Shown: in pieces, positions 32,219 through 40,739 of the stretch
How the letters are laid out: each line of letters opens with the position of its first letter
Position numbering within the stretch: the first letter of the stretch is position 1
Assembly: GCA_016789785.1 (NCBI GenBank)
Contig: JAEUQE010000013.1
Span: forward strand, 6,064-70,063
DNA: 64,000 bases
Direction: 5' to 3'
Source of the DNA: Bryobacterales bacterium
Lineage (GTDB): Bacteria > Acidobacteriota > Terriglobia > Bryobacterales > Bryobacteraceae
Notes under the pieces: generated by a model
The model's input: the letters and a program-made list of their open reading frames with translations, nothing else
Told to the model about the DNA's origin: nothing
Database searches by the model: none
Translations under genes and position numbers: made by a program

Positions 32219-33237
32219 ACTCTCGTTTTCTCGATGCCTGCCGGCGGCGGCCCACTGACGTTCGTCCCGTATGGTTCATGCGGCAGGCAGGCCGCTACAT
32301 GAAGCAGTACCGGGACATCCGGGCCAAACACTCGATCCTGGAAATCTGTAAGCGTCCGGATCTGGCAGCGGCAGTTACTTTGCAACCTGTGGAGATTCTC
32401 GATGTGGATGCGGCGATCATTTTCGCTGACCTCCTGCTCCCGGTTGAGCCCATGGGTCTCAAGCTCGAATTCATTTCCGGCGAAGGCCCTTCTATCGACA
32501 ATCCGGTACGCACTTCCACCGATGTCGATTCGCTTTCCATCTCCAATACTGACGAGTTGTCCTACGTCGGCGAGTCGATCCAGATGGTCGTCCGGGCTCT
32601 TGGCGGCAAAGTGCCCGTCATCGGATTCGTCGGCGCGCCATTTACCCTCGCCAGCTACATGATCGAAGGCGGACCGTCCCGTACCTTCCTCCGGACGAAG
32701 CAACTCATGTATCGCGACGAGGTGCTGTGGCGGCGCCTGATGGGCAAGATCGTGGACGTGCTCGGCCCGTTCGCCCTCATGCAGGTCGGCGCCGGCGCCC
32801 GGGCGATCCAGGTCTTCGATAGCTGGGTCGGCGCCCTCGGCCCCGACGACTACGTGCGTTACGTGGCTCCCTACTCCCGGGCGCTCATTGAACGGATCCG
32901 GTCAGCCAGTGTGCCCGTCATCCACTTCGGTACCGGTGCGGCAGGCTTCTTCAAGGAACTGCATGCCGCCGGCGGCGACGTGATGGGTGTCGACTGGCGC
33001 ATCAACATCGATCAGGCATGGATGGACATCAGCTATCGTTCCGCCGTCCAGGGCAACCTCGACCCGGCCGTGCTCTTCGCCCCGTTGCCCGAACTCAAGG
33101 CACGTGTCCATGAACTGCTGAAGCGCACCGGCACGCGCCCCGGCCACATCTTCAATCTCGGCCATGGCATTCTGCCCGAGACTCCGGTGGAAAACGTCAG
33201 GGCCGTGGTCCAGATCGTGCGCGACTTCAAACCGTGA
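32215..33237 (+). CDS. hemE: Uroporphyrinogen decarboxylase
   Basis: 340 residues from ATG 32215, overlapping the apbE stop (ATGA); a start five codons earlier is less likely. N-terminal RRRPTDVRPVWFMRQAGRYMKQYR (substrate Arg site), IIFADLLLPVEPMGLKLEFI, FVGAPFTLASYMIEGG and HIFNLGHGILPETPVENV are the UroD blocks. It removes four carboxylates from uroporphyrinogen III to coproporphyrinogen III. The TGA overlaps the start of hemG, so the two heme genes are co-translated. Full length. Confidence 0.97.
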   Translation: MNSRFLDACRRRPTDVRPVWFMRQAGRYMKQYRDIRAKHSILEICKRPDLAAAVTLQPVEILDVDAAIIFADLLLPVEPMGLKLEFISGEGPSIDNPVRTSTDVDSLSISNTDELSYVGESIQMVVRALGGKVPVIGFVGAPFTLASYMIEGGPSRTFLRTKQLMYRDEVLWRRLMGKIVDVLGPFALMQVGAGARAIQVFDSWVGALGPDDYVRYVAPYSRALIERIRSASVPVIHFGTGAAGFFKELHAAGGDVMGVDWRINIDQAWMDISYRSAVQGNLDPAVLFAPLPELKARVHELLKRTGTRPGHIFNLGHGILPETPVENVRAVVQIVRDFKP

Positions 33238-34592
33238 TCGCCGTCGTGGGAGGCGGCATTTCCGGGCTCGCCACAGCCTGGTATCTTGCGCAGGCGGGCC
33301 GCGGTTGTACGCTCATCGAAAAGCAGGCTCGTCTCGGCGGGGTCATTGACACGTCGCAGTGGGAGGGTTGTGTCCTCGAAGGCGGCCCCGATAGCTTCCT
33401 CGCCGCCAAGCCCGAGGCGATGCAGCTCATTCGCGAGTTGGGCATCGAGAACGAGGCCATCTCCTCGAACGACCATCAGCGCGTCACCTTCATCTGGAAG
33501 AACGGCCGCATGGTGCCGCTCCCCGACGGCCTCATGATGATGGTGCCGACCAAGATCATGCCTGTGGCCCTGTCGCCGTTGCTGAGCTGGCGCACCAAGA
33601 TCCGGATGGGCCTCGAGTATGTCCTTGCCGGCCGCGGCATCAAGCCCGAACGCAGCGTCGCACAGTTTGTTCGCGAGCACTACGGCCAGGAGACCGTGGA
33701 CTACCTCGCCGAGCCGCTGCTATCCGGCGTCTACGGCGGCAATCCCGAAGCGCTCTCCGTGAACGCCGTGCTGCCTCGCTTCATCGAACTCGAAACGAAG
33801 TACGGCAGCTTGACCCGGGGCGTTCTGGAAGCGCGTAAGCTGGCGAAGGGCGGCCAGGGCGAAGGCGCACTCTTCCGCACCATGAAGCGCGGCCTCGGGC
33901 ACCTGGTCGAAACGCTCCAAACGCGCATTGCGGACCGGACGAAGGTCTTGCATGGTGAGGTGGAAGCCATGGAGCGTGCGCCAAACGGCTGGCGTCTGCG
34001 CGTCGCCGGCGACTGGATGGAGGCCGAGCAGGTTGTACTCGCCGTGCCTGCCTACCATGCCGCAGCCCTGCTGGCGCCCCACGACGCCGAACTCGGGCGC
34101 CTGCTCCATACCGTCGACTATTCGTCGTCCATGACCATCGCCCTGGTCTATCGCAATCTCCCGCAGCCTCCAGTGGGTTTCGGCTTCCTGGTGCCAAAGA
34201 GGGAGCGGCGCAAGTTGATGGCAGGCACCTGGGTACAGAACAAGTTCCCCCATCGCGCCCCTGAGGGCTACTCCGTTCTGCGATGCTTCATTGGCGGGCC
34301 GGGAAGCGATTCCGTACTGCTGGAACCGGATGACGCGATTCTGCGCGCCGTCTTGGATGATGTGCGGGTGCTGACCGGCGTGACCGCGAAGCCCGACTAT
34401 CACCGCATCACCCGCTGGCGGCGTTCGATGGCGCAGTACACGCTCGGCCACTCCTTCCGTCTCAAGCAGATCGACCGCCGGATGGGTGCGTTTCCGAAGC
34501 TGCTTCTCGCTGGAAACGCTTACTCCGGCATCGGGATCTCCGACTGCATTCGCACCGGCAAAGCTGCGGCGGGCAAGATCATCCAGTCCTGA
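33234..34592 (+). CDS. hemG: HemY-type protoporphyrinogen oxidase
   Basis: 452 residues from GTG 33234 (GTGA overlap with hemE). N-terminal FAD loop IAVVGGGISGLATAWYLAQAG with acidic end CTLIEKQARLGG, EGGPDSFLAAKP, LLSGVYGGNPEALSVNAVLP and C-terminal AGNAYSGIGISDCIRTGKAAAG are oxygen-dependent PPOX/coproporphyrinogen-oxidase (HemY) features. Which substrate, coproporphyrinogen or protoporphyrinogen, cannot be read from sequence alone. Sixth gene in the DUF503-rbfA-apbE-hemE-hemG run and probably its end. Confidence 0.93.
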   Translation: MIAVVGGGISGLATAWYLAQAGRGCTLIEKQARLGGVIDTSQWEGCVLEGGPDSFLAAKPEAMQLIRELGIENEAISSNDHQRVTFIWKNGRMVPLPDGLMMMVPTKIMPVALSPLLSWRTKIRMGLEYVLAGRGIKPERSVAQFVREHYGQETVDYLAEPLLSGVYGGNPEALSVNAVLPRFIELETKYGSLTRGVLEARKLAKGGQGEGALFRTMKRGLGHLVETLQTRIADRTKVLHGEVEAMERAPNGWRLRVAGDWMEAEQVVLAVPAYHAAALLAPHDAELGRLLHTVDYSSSMTIALVYRNLPQPPVGFGFLVPKRERRKLMAGTWVQNKFPHRAPEGYSVLRCFIGGPGSDSVLLEPDDAILRAVLDDVRVLTGVTAKPDYHRITRWRRSMAQYTLGHSFRLKQIDRRMGAFPKLLLAGNAYSGIGISDCIRTGKAAAGKIIQS

Positions 34593-34611
34593 CCTGACGT
34601 TCGCTCCATTC

Positions 34612-34962
34612 ATGGCCACCAACGGTCTGGCGGTCAACAGTTCGCTTCGCACCCAGGCGGGCGCAGTGGTCCCCAGCGCTCCCTACACCGGGAGTCCGAA
34701 CGACCCTCTGACGAAGTGCATTCTGCTGCACCAACAGATCCGCGGCGGCATTCGCGATGGGCGGGTAAGTCCGATCACCGGGAACAGTGGGAGTTACGGC
34801 AGCGCGACTTGGCTGCTTGTTCCCCTGAATGTTCATCTGGCCGCGGGAGTAGGTGCGGCGATCTGGCCCCGGATCGCCGATGGTCCCCGATGTCCCTCGG
34901 CACTGGACCAGGAGTCCAACTTCGCTCTGATTCTCCCGAACTCCGGCGGCTACGAGATCTGA
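34612..34962 (+). CDS. Uncertain ORF, possibly half of a broken gene
   Basis: 116 codons (ATNGLAVNSSLRTQAGAVVPSAPYTG, ending NFALILPNSGGYEI). I recognise no family. Right after its TGA the next frame over stays open from 34931 to a TGA at 35162-35164 (ELHRFLNAGLVCDQHRL, RADGWSLDILAPSRHRVLVE) and reads like ordinary protein, so one frameshifted gene across 34612-35164 is a possibility. No ribosome site is obvious; composition is weaker than in flanking genes. Confidence 0.25.
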   Translation: MATNGLAVNSSLRTQAGAVVPSAPYTGSPNDPLTKCILLHQQIRGGIRDGRVSPITGNSGSYGSATWLLVPLNVHLAAGVGAAIWPRIADGPRCPSALDQESNFALILPNSGGYEI

Positions 34963-35326
34963 GCTGCACCGTTTCCTCAATGCCGGTCTCGTATGTGATC
35001 AGCACCGGCTCTCACGCGGCACCTCGGATTTGGATACCTTCCGGGCTCCGGGAGGCACCTACACGGTAGCGCGGGCCCCCCAGGCCTGCCGCGTCCCATA
35101 TCGAGCGGACGGCTGGAGTCTGGACATTTTGGCGCCGTCGCGCCATCGAGTACTGGTTGAGTGATGACATCGACTAGGCGCAGGTTTTCATACGCTTCGG
35201 ACATGGTGTCCCATGCATCGTGGATGCCATACAGTATCGAAAATCAAGAGAGACATCGCGGGAAACGGCATAGGGATCTTCAATCCTAACGCGCCTTCCA
35301 CGTCGGTTCTACCGAATGCTAAGCTT
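34963..35326 (+). other. Gap between heme genes and hicBA
   Basis: 364 bases. Apart from the open downstream frame mentioned for 34612-35164, I see no gene. The last 120 bases contain no obvious promoter; short A/T-richer sequence just before 35327 may drive hicBA. Confidence 0.4.
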
Positions 35327-35539
35327 ATGCTGGTGAAGCTCACTATTGAACTTGATCGAGAGGTGGATGGCCGTTGGATTGCAGAAGTCCCCGAACTGAA
35401 CATCGTTCTCTACGGAGACTCCAAGCAGGACGCAATTCAACGAGCGCAAGTCGCGGCGCGTGAAATTGTGCTGGACCGGATCGCTCACGCCGAACTGCCT
35501 CCGGATTCAGCGAACGCAACGTTCGACATCGCCGCTTGA
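35327..35539 (+). CDS. hicB: HicB-like antitoxin (short form)
   Basis: 70 residues from ATG 35327: LVKLTIELDREVDGRWIAEVPELNIVLYGDSKQDAIQRAQVAAREIVLDRI. The DGRWxAEVPEL... core is the partial RNase H-like HicB fold that covers HicA. It lacks a C-terminal DNA-binding domain, as in the shorter HicB class. Its TGA overlaps the TTG of hicA. Order is antitoxin first, then toxin, the reverse of E. coli hicAB but common. Confidence 0.87.
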   Translation: MLVKLTIELDREVDGRWIAEVPELNIVLYGDSKQDAIQRAQVAAREIVLDRIAHAELPPDSANATFDIAA

Positions 35540-35748
35540 GCTCTTGGCCCTCAACGAAGGCGCGGCGTGTGTTCGCAGCCCTGCAGCGGATCGGTTGGCG
35601 CCACGACCGCACCGTCGGTTCCCACAGAATCATGAAGAAGGCCGGATGGGCCGACTATCCATTTTCTTTCCACGATTCTGACGAAGTCGGACCTGCCATT
35701 CTTTCTAAGATCGCGAAGAAAACCGGTCTTCAGCCCAAGGACCTCTGA
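35536..35748 (+). CDS. hicA: HicA-type mRNA interferase toxin
   Basis: 70 residues from TTG 35536, overlapping the hicB stop. KARRVFAALQRIGWRHDRTVGSHRIMKKAGW is the double-stranded-RNA-binding HicA fold; GSH contains the catalytic His. The C-terminal YPFSFHDSDEVGPAILSKIAKKTGL is also normal for the family. HicA cleaves mRNA and tmRNA and is blocked by HicB. This is the only toxin-antitoxin pair in the window that appears intact. Confidence 0.87.
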   Translation: MSSWPSTKARRVFAALQRIGWRHDRTVGSHRIMKKAGWADYPFSFHDSDEVGPAILSKIAKKTGLQPKDL

Positions 35749-36059
35749 CTCCGCTCGACGCCCTGATTCGGCAGAGCTTAGACTACCGAATTGCAATCAC
35801 CCGCGATCAACGGCACAATAGCACTCTTCTTGGTACCAGCGGTTTCGGCCTCAAACGCCCAAACTCCAGGTGTCGGCCGGCGCAGATCGATGGATGCCGC
35901 TCAACTTTCTGCCCGGCTCCGCCGCGCCGCCTCTTTTCGTCGGTGCCTTGGGTTGCGACGCAGTCGGCCAACACCGAACGAACGCTGTCCGAAGTACCCA
36001 CTTCAGGCCTAAGCGAAACACCCTGTCGAAAACCGCACGATCGCGTCGAAGAGTACCTT
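35749..36059 (+). other. Intergenic, no gene seen
   Basis: 311 bases after hicA with only chance frames on both strands (the 120-residue minus-strand frame reads Ser/Ala/Arg-rich). No hairpin with a T-run stands out. Confidence 0.4.
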
Positions 36060-36374
36060 GTGACCAACTTCTGGGACAACGCGAAGAAGCTCATGGATGC
36101 GGCCGTCGACGCCGCGGCGGCAGGCGGACACTCCGAATCACTCACCGTGCTGATCGGCGCCGAGGGCGGCATTCACCTCATCGCCGATTGCGACTGGCCC
36201 CTCCACCGCGTGGCTGCCGAACGTGGCGCCCAGATGGCCTATCGCGTCACCAACCAGAAGGGCTGCATCGCCGTGACCGGCCAGCAGGGCGACACCACCT
36301 GCCAAATGCAGACCAAAGCGCCCCCGCAGCCGTTTCTTGCGTTGTTGCGCGATCAGCCGCGTTACTTCCTGTAA
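36060..36374 (+). CDS. Hypothetical 104-aa protein
   Basis: From GTG 36060 (VTNFWDNAKKLMDAAVDAAAAGG). The core ESLTVLIGAEGGIHLIADCDWPLHRVAAERGAQMAYRV forms a short alpha/beta pattern ending with Cys-containing VTGQQGDTTCQMQT. I do not know a family; proteins like it seem to occur in Acidobacteriota. Upstream frame to 35943 lacks a site. It converges with galT, whose stop is six bases away. Confidence 0.5.
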   Translation: MTNFWDNAKKLMDAAVDAAAAGGHSESLTVLIGAEGGIHLIADCDWPLHRVAAERGAQMAYRVTNQKGCIAVTGQQGDTTCQMQTKAPPQPFLALLRDQPRYFL

Positions 36375-36379
36375 GCTCG

Positions 36380-37378
36380 CTATACCCCAGCCTCGCGCAG
36401 AAACTTCGCAGCTTCTTCCGGCGGCGTCGGATTCAGATAGAACCCGGAGCCCCACTCAAATCCCGCCACTTTCACCAGCTTCGGAATCACTTCGATATGC
36501 CAGTGGTAGTGCTGTAACACTGGATCATGTACCGGCGAGCTATGCAGCACCCAGTTATAAGGCGGCTTCTCCAGCACTTTGTCCATCTTCCGGGTAAGTG
36601 TGCGAAGCACCCACGACAAGCTCTCCAGCAACGGTGCATCCGCAGTCTCGAAATGCGACGAGTGCTTTCGCGGAAGAATCCACGTCTCAAACGGAAACCG
36701 CGGCGCGTAAGGGCACATTGCGACCACGCGGTCCGTCTCCAGCACCACCCGCGCTCCCGCATCCACTTCCTGCCGCACCATATCGCAATAGACGCAGCGC
36801 TCCTTGAAGTCGAAATAGCGCTTTGCGCCGTCGAGTTCCTCCTGCACGCGCTTCGGCACCACTGGCAGCGCGATCAATTGCGAGTGGCTGTGCTCCAGCG
36901 ACGATCCCGCCGGCTCGCCATGGTTCTTGAAGAATAGAATGTAGCGCAGACGTTCGTCACGCTTCAGATCCAGCGCCCGGTCGCGCATCGCCCAGAATAT
37001 GCTCTCGATCTGCTTCTCGCTCAGATCAGCAAGTGTCGCCTGATGGTCGGGGGTTTCCACGATCACTTCGTGCGCGCCGATGCCGACCATCTTGTCGTAC
37101 ATCCCCTCCCCTTGCCGGTCGAGGTTGCCCTCCACGCGCAAGGCAGGGAATTTGTTCGGAATCACGCGCACGGTCCAACCCGGCTGATTGGCCGCCGATC
37201 CGTTCCGGTAGGCCAGCACTTCCGGGGGCGTCTTGAGCTCATTCCCAGGGCAGAACGGGCAGAACCGGCCTCCACGAATGGTCACGGATTCACGGGTAAA
37301 ATCACTGGGCCGGCGGACCCGGTCGGTGGCGATGATTACCCAGCGGCCGGTTACTGGGTCTTTGCGAAGTTCGGGCAG
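36380..37378 (-). CDS. galT: Galactose-1-phosphate uridylyltransferase with CTG start
   Basis: 332 residues if the start is CTG 37378. Only this start gives the conserved N-terminus LPELRKDPVTGRWVIIATDRVRRPSDF; the nearest GTG (37285) removes it, and an in-frame TAA lies about 27 bases above. AAGGAG sits 5 bases before CTG. Zinc cysteines are in FCPFCPGNE, the active site is EHSHSQ, with the histidines at 163 and 165, almost the E. coli numbering (164, 166), and a later YHWHIEVIP. It swaps UMP between UDP-glucose and galactose-1-phosphate. No other galactose genes are adjacent. Confidence 0.92.
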   Translation of the reverse strand: MPELRKDPVTGRWVIIATDRVRRPSDFTRESVTIRGGRFCPFCPGNELKTPPEVLAYRNGSAANQPGWTVRVIPNKFPALRVEGNLDRQGEGMYDKMVGIGAHEVIVETPDHQATLADLSEKQIESIFWAMRDRALDLKRDERLRYILFFKNHGEPAGSSLEHSHSQLIALPVVPKRVQEELDGAKRYFDFKERCVYCDMVRQEVDAGARVVLETDRVVAMCPYAPRFPFETWILPRKHSSHFETADAPLLESLSWVLRTLTRKMDKVLEKPPYNWVLHSSPVHDPVLQHYHWHIEVIPKLVKVAGFEWGSGFYLNPTPPEEAAKFLREAGV

Positions 37379-37404
37379 ACGGACTCCTTCCGAAGGAACC
37401 CGCC

Positions 37405-37410
37405 ATTATA
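37405..37410 (-). promoter_or_regulatory. -10 box of galT
   Basis: On the minus strand this reads TATAAT, 26 bases upstream of the CTG start. No clear -35 element is visible at 17 bases, so activation by a regulator or an extended -10 is possible. Confidence 0.5.
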
Positions 37411-37623
37411 CCGCCGCCGCGAGCCGTATTTGCGATCCTGAAATGGTGCGCAGGGACTTTCCCCCGCACTGCCCCGTCCGCGCCAGATCCCTCACTCGCG
37501 CCGCCGCGCCGCCAACCGTGCGAAATGAGCAACAATACGAACTGCCGGTCGATTTGGTCCGTGACTCTGATCAAATCGCCCTAGTCTTTTCCGCGTTCCT
37601 CAGCAGGTGTTCTAGGAGGACTC

Positions 37624-38268
37624 ATGTGGTCGAATCTGAAAGAAGAACTTACCGATCTGATGGCATCGCAGATCTTCAAGACCCTGCTGCCGAACCGTGA
37701 GTATCAACTCTTTTTGCAGCGGGCAGGACTCAACGGCAAGCTCCCCCGGACATTGACCGTCGTGTCCAATGAAACGCGGGGTGCGATTTCCGAGATGGCG
37801 CGCATGCATGCCAGCCTGCTCCTGAATCAACTCGCTGACCTCGACGCCGTTCGCGAGCGCCGCGCCAAGGTCCTTCTGCTCGAAGGGCCCATCACGCTCT
37901 ATCGTCTTTGGAACTCCGCCAAGCCATGGTCAATGAACGGGCCCTGGTGGTTCAGCCAGGGTCTGCTCGACATGAGCCTCGCCGCCGGACCCAACCGCGC
38001 CGATCGTCTCCACTGGCTTCGCGACAAACTTGCTGTCAGTATGGATTGGAGCACTTGTGACCGTGTGTGTATGCTGCAACTCAGCATCAATGACGTGATT
38101 CCGGCGATTCAGGCCTGGGGCCTTCCCCAGCGCTATTACTCGAAGGACATCGCCGGCAAGATGGATCCGAAAGAATATTTCAGTAAGTTGGGAGTGGAAT
38201 TCGCCGGGGGAGCGACACAAACCTACCTCCCGTGGACTCCCGGCCAGCGCGTGGGTGACTATTGGTAG
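37624..38268 (+). CDS. Conserved hypothetical protein, 214 aa
   Basis: From ATG 37624 after AGGAGGACTC. No family recognised. The sequence is soluble and helical at the start (NLKEELTDLMASQIFKTLLPNREYQLFLQ) and continues through ETRGAISEMARMHASLLLNQLADLDAVRERR, with an aromatic-rich PWSMNGPWWFSQGLLDMSL and a late DWSTCDRVCMLQLSINDVI. No membrane helix, signal or catalytic motif stands out. It overlaps the MFS start by a few bases, so it may be an accessory to it. Confidence 0.6.
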   Translation: MWSNLKEELTDLMASQIFKTLLPNREYQLFLQRAGLNGKLPRTLTVVSNETRGAISEMARMHASLLLNQLADLDAVRERRAKVLLLEGPITLYRLWNSAKPWSMNGPWWFSQGLLDMSLAAGPNRADRLHWLRDKLAVSMDWSTCDRVCMLQLSINDVIPAIQAWGLPQRYYSKDIAGKMDPKEYFSKLGVEFAGGATQTYLPWTPGQRVGDYW

Positions 38269-39494
38269 CGTCGCGATCCCTTTGGCGAAACCCCGATTTT
38301 CTCAAGCTCTGGACCGGCCAGACCATCTCTGAGATCGGCTCTCGCATCACGCGGGACGGACTCCCGTTTGCCGCGGTCACTCTGCTTGGCGCAACTCCCA
38401 CCCAGATGGGCGTCCTTATCGCGCTCGGCGGAATTGCGTCGCTGATCGCGGGACCGCTTGCCGGTATGTTGGCCGATCGTTACCGGCGTCTTCCCTTGTT
38501 GATCTGGTCCGACGTCGGCCGCGCGGTTATCCTCGCCATCGTCCCCCTGGCAGCGTTGCAGGGATGGTTGTCGCTTCATGTGCTCTACATCGTAGTGGCG
38601 GCCGCGGGCCTGCTGACCATTGTGTTCGACGTCGCCTATCAGTCACTCCTGCCTTCGCTGGTGCCGAAGGAGCAGTTACTCGAAGGCAATGCCAAACTCG
38701 CACTTACCGCGTCTACGGCTGAGATGATCGGGCCTGCGCTTGCAGGAATGCTTATCCAGTTGCTCACCGCGCCGGTCGCAATCCTCGCCGACTCCTTGTC
38801 CTTCCTCGCCTCCGCCGCCTCCATCATCGCGATCCGCACTCGCGAAGACGTTCGGCCCACGCCGCACGACGACTCTGACTGGCGCGACTCGTTGGCCGGC
38901 ATGCCGTACGTGTTCCGCCACGATGTTCTGCGTCCTCTTGCTCTGCGCGCCGCGACCGCGAGCTTCTTTTTCGGCTTCTTCTCCACCCTTTACACGCTAT
39001 TTGCGGTGCGCGAACTCGGGATCAGCGCCGCGGCCCTCGGAATCGTAATCGCGATCGGCGGAGGCAGCAACTTTCTTGGCGCGATGCTGGCGGAACACAC
39101 GCATCGCTGGATGCCACTTGGGAGAACGCTGACTCTCACCGCCTGTCTGCCCGGGATGATCATGATGCTGATCCCGCTGGCGCGGGGACCGGTATCTGGC
39201 GTGATTGTTCTTGGACTGGCACAGTTACTGGGTGACATCGCCTATCCCATCTACCACATACACGAACTTACTCTGCGCCAGAAGATCGCTCCGCCGGAGT
39301 TACTCGGCCGGGTGAACGCCTGCGTGCAGATGCTGTTCAAGGGCATCTGGCCCATCGGCGCGCTTGTGGGTGGATTGCTCGCCAGTAACATCGGACCTCG
39401 CGCGACTCTTTTCCTGGCCGGACTTGGGGTCGCCGCCTCGACCTTGTGGCTCGTCTTCTCGCGCGTCCGCAGTCTGACAGTCGATCAAGTCTAA
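38262..39494 (+). CDS. MFS transporter (MFS_3/enterobactin-exporter-like)
   Basis: 410 residues from TTG 38262. Twelve membrane helices; the N-terminal LWTGQTISEIGSRITRDGLPFAAV and GGIASLIAGPLAGMLADRYRRLPLLIWSD follow the MFS_3 pattern, with a central cytoplasmic loop (IAIRTREDVRPTPHDDSDWRDSLAG). Exporters of this type remove siderophores or drugs. Its stop overlaps the convergent SelA-like gene by four bases. Specificity cannot be inferred. Confidence 0.85.
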   Translation: MVASRSLWRNPDFLKLWTGQTISEIGSRITRDGLPFAAVTLLGATPTQMGVLIALGGIASLIAGPLAGMLADRYRRLPLLIWSDVGRAVILAIVPLAALQGWLSLHVLYIVVAAAGLLTIVFDVAYQSLLPSLVPKEQLLEGNAKLALTASTAEMIGPALAGMLIQLLTAPVAILADSLSFLASAASIIAIRTREDVRPTPHDDSDWRDSLAGMPYVFRHDVLRPLALRAATASFFFGFFSTLYTLFAVRELGISAAALGIVIAIGGGSNFLGAMLAEHTHRWMPLGRTLTLTACLPGMIMMLIPLARGPVSGVIVLGLAQLLGDIAYPIYHIHELTLRQKIAPPELLGRVNACVQMLFKGIWPIGALVGGLLASNIGPRATLFLAGLGVAASTLWLVFSRVRSLTVDQV

Positions 39495-40678
39495 TAGCGC
39501 AGCAGCGGCTTCACGCGCGCGGCGATCTTCTCGGGATCGCCCTCCTTCAAACACCACGGGCTGAAGCTGACAATCCCTGACCGTACCCGCGACGGATCGG
39601 CATGCACGCTCGGGTTTCCCTTCTCAAGCTCGATGCAAAGCTGCATCGCCGTGCGCGGCGCGTCCTTCATCAAATGCAATTCGATCTTCGGAACCGTACC
39701 CGTGGTCAATTGCACCCGCGCATGATCCACGCCGTCCAGCGCCGAATAGAGCCGCGCCATCAGGCGGCCGAAGCGCTCTCCACGCTTCTCATCGGACTCG
39801 GCGGTGAACTTGCGAAGCGCCACCAGCAGCCCGATTACGGTCTCCTTGCCGACCTTGCAGGGCCGGCCCACGCCGTGTTGGGGCAGTCCGCGCAGACGCT
39901 GCTTGTCAATCAACGGCACTGGCGGCGCCCACTGCTCCCAATAAATATCCAGATCGAGATGCTGCAGCACGGCCGACATGATCAGGTCGCTCTTACCCGC
40001 CAGAATGCCTGATCCCTGCGGCCCGCCAATCGCCTTGCCACCGCTGAACGCCACCAGATCCGCACCCTCGCCAATGAAGCGCCGCAAGTTACTCGCCGGC
40101 GGAAGTTGCCCCGCCGCATCCACGATCACGGGCACCTTGTTCGCGTGTGCGGCGCGAACCACATCAATCAGTGCCGGCTGCGCATTTCCTCCCGCGACAT
40201 AGAACACTGCCGCGGTGTTTTCATTGATCGCGCCTTCAATTTCCCAGGCTTCGGCGTCCCGGACTCCCGCGCCCGCGAAGCGGTCCGGCAGCCCAACCTC
40301 CACAATCCGCGCACCCGCCCCGCGCACCGCATGATCATAGAAATTCCGCTGGCTGCGCACCATGATCACTTCGTTCTTCATCCCGCGTGTATCCGGCAGC
40401 TTGCCCATCTTCACCGGATCGAGCCCCGCCATGCAGGCCGCGGTTCCAAGTAACAATCCCGCCGCCGCCCCCGATGTCACGATCCCCGCTTCCGCGCCAG
40501 TAACTTCCGCCAGTACCTTGCTGGCGCCGGCCTGTAACTCCGCCATCTCCACACAGTAAGTGGCTGCCTCGGCCATCGCCGCCGAGACATCGGGATCAAG
40601 AAACCCGCCGGAAAGCCGCGTGGACGGGCCTTTCGCGTTGATGATCGTGCGGATGCCGAATGTGTCGTAGATGCTCAT
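39491..40678 (-). CDS. SelA-like PLP enzyme (fold-type I)
   Basis: 395 residues from ATG 40678 (MSIYDTFGIRTIINAKG); the longer frame to 40864 reads Arg-rich shadow. Typical blocks: RTIINAKGPSTRLSGGFLDPDVS, GAEAGIVTSGAAAGLLLGTAA, VPVIVDAAGQLPP, and the PLP lysine in LVAFSGGKAIGGPQGSGILAG. These belong to the SelA/DgaE family. Without other sel genes, D-glucosaminate-6-phosphate ammonia-lyase-like or related beta-elimination activity is more likely than selenocysteine synthesis (inference). It is followed 60 bases away by wecB. Confidence 0.82.
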   Translation of the reverse strand: MSIYDTFGIRTIINAKGPSTRLSGGFLDPDVSAAMAEAATYCVEMAELQAGASKVLAEVTGAEAGIVTSGAAAGLLLGTAACMAGLDPVKMGKLPDTRGMKNEVIMVRSQRNFYDHAVRGAGARIVEVGLPDRFAGAGVRDAEAWEIEGAINENTAAVFYVAGGNAQPALIDVVRAAHANKVPVIVDAAGQLPPASNLRRFIGEGADLVAFSGGKAIGGPQGSGILAGKSDLIMSAVLQHLDLDIYWEQWAPPVPLIDKQRLRGLPQHGVGRPCKVGKETVIGLLVALRKFTAESDEKRGERFGRLMARLYSALDGVDHARVQLTTGTVPKIELHLMKDAPRTAMQLCIELEKGNPSVHADPSRVRSGIVSFSPWCLKEGDPEKIAARVKPLLRY

Positions 40679-40739
40679 TGCCGGATTCTCGATACTCTCC
40701 AGCGTACACCGGGGCGCCGCGCCGTGCCGCGCGTTGGCG

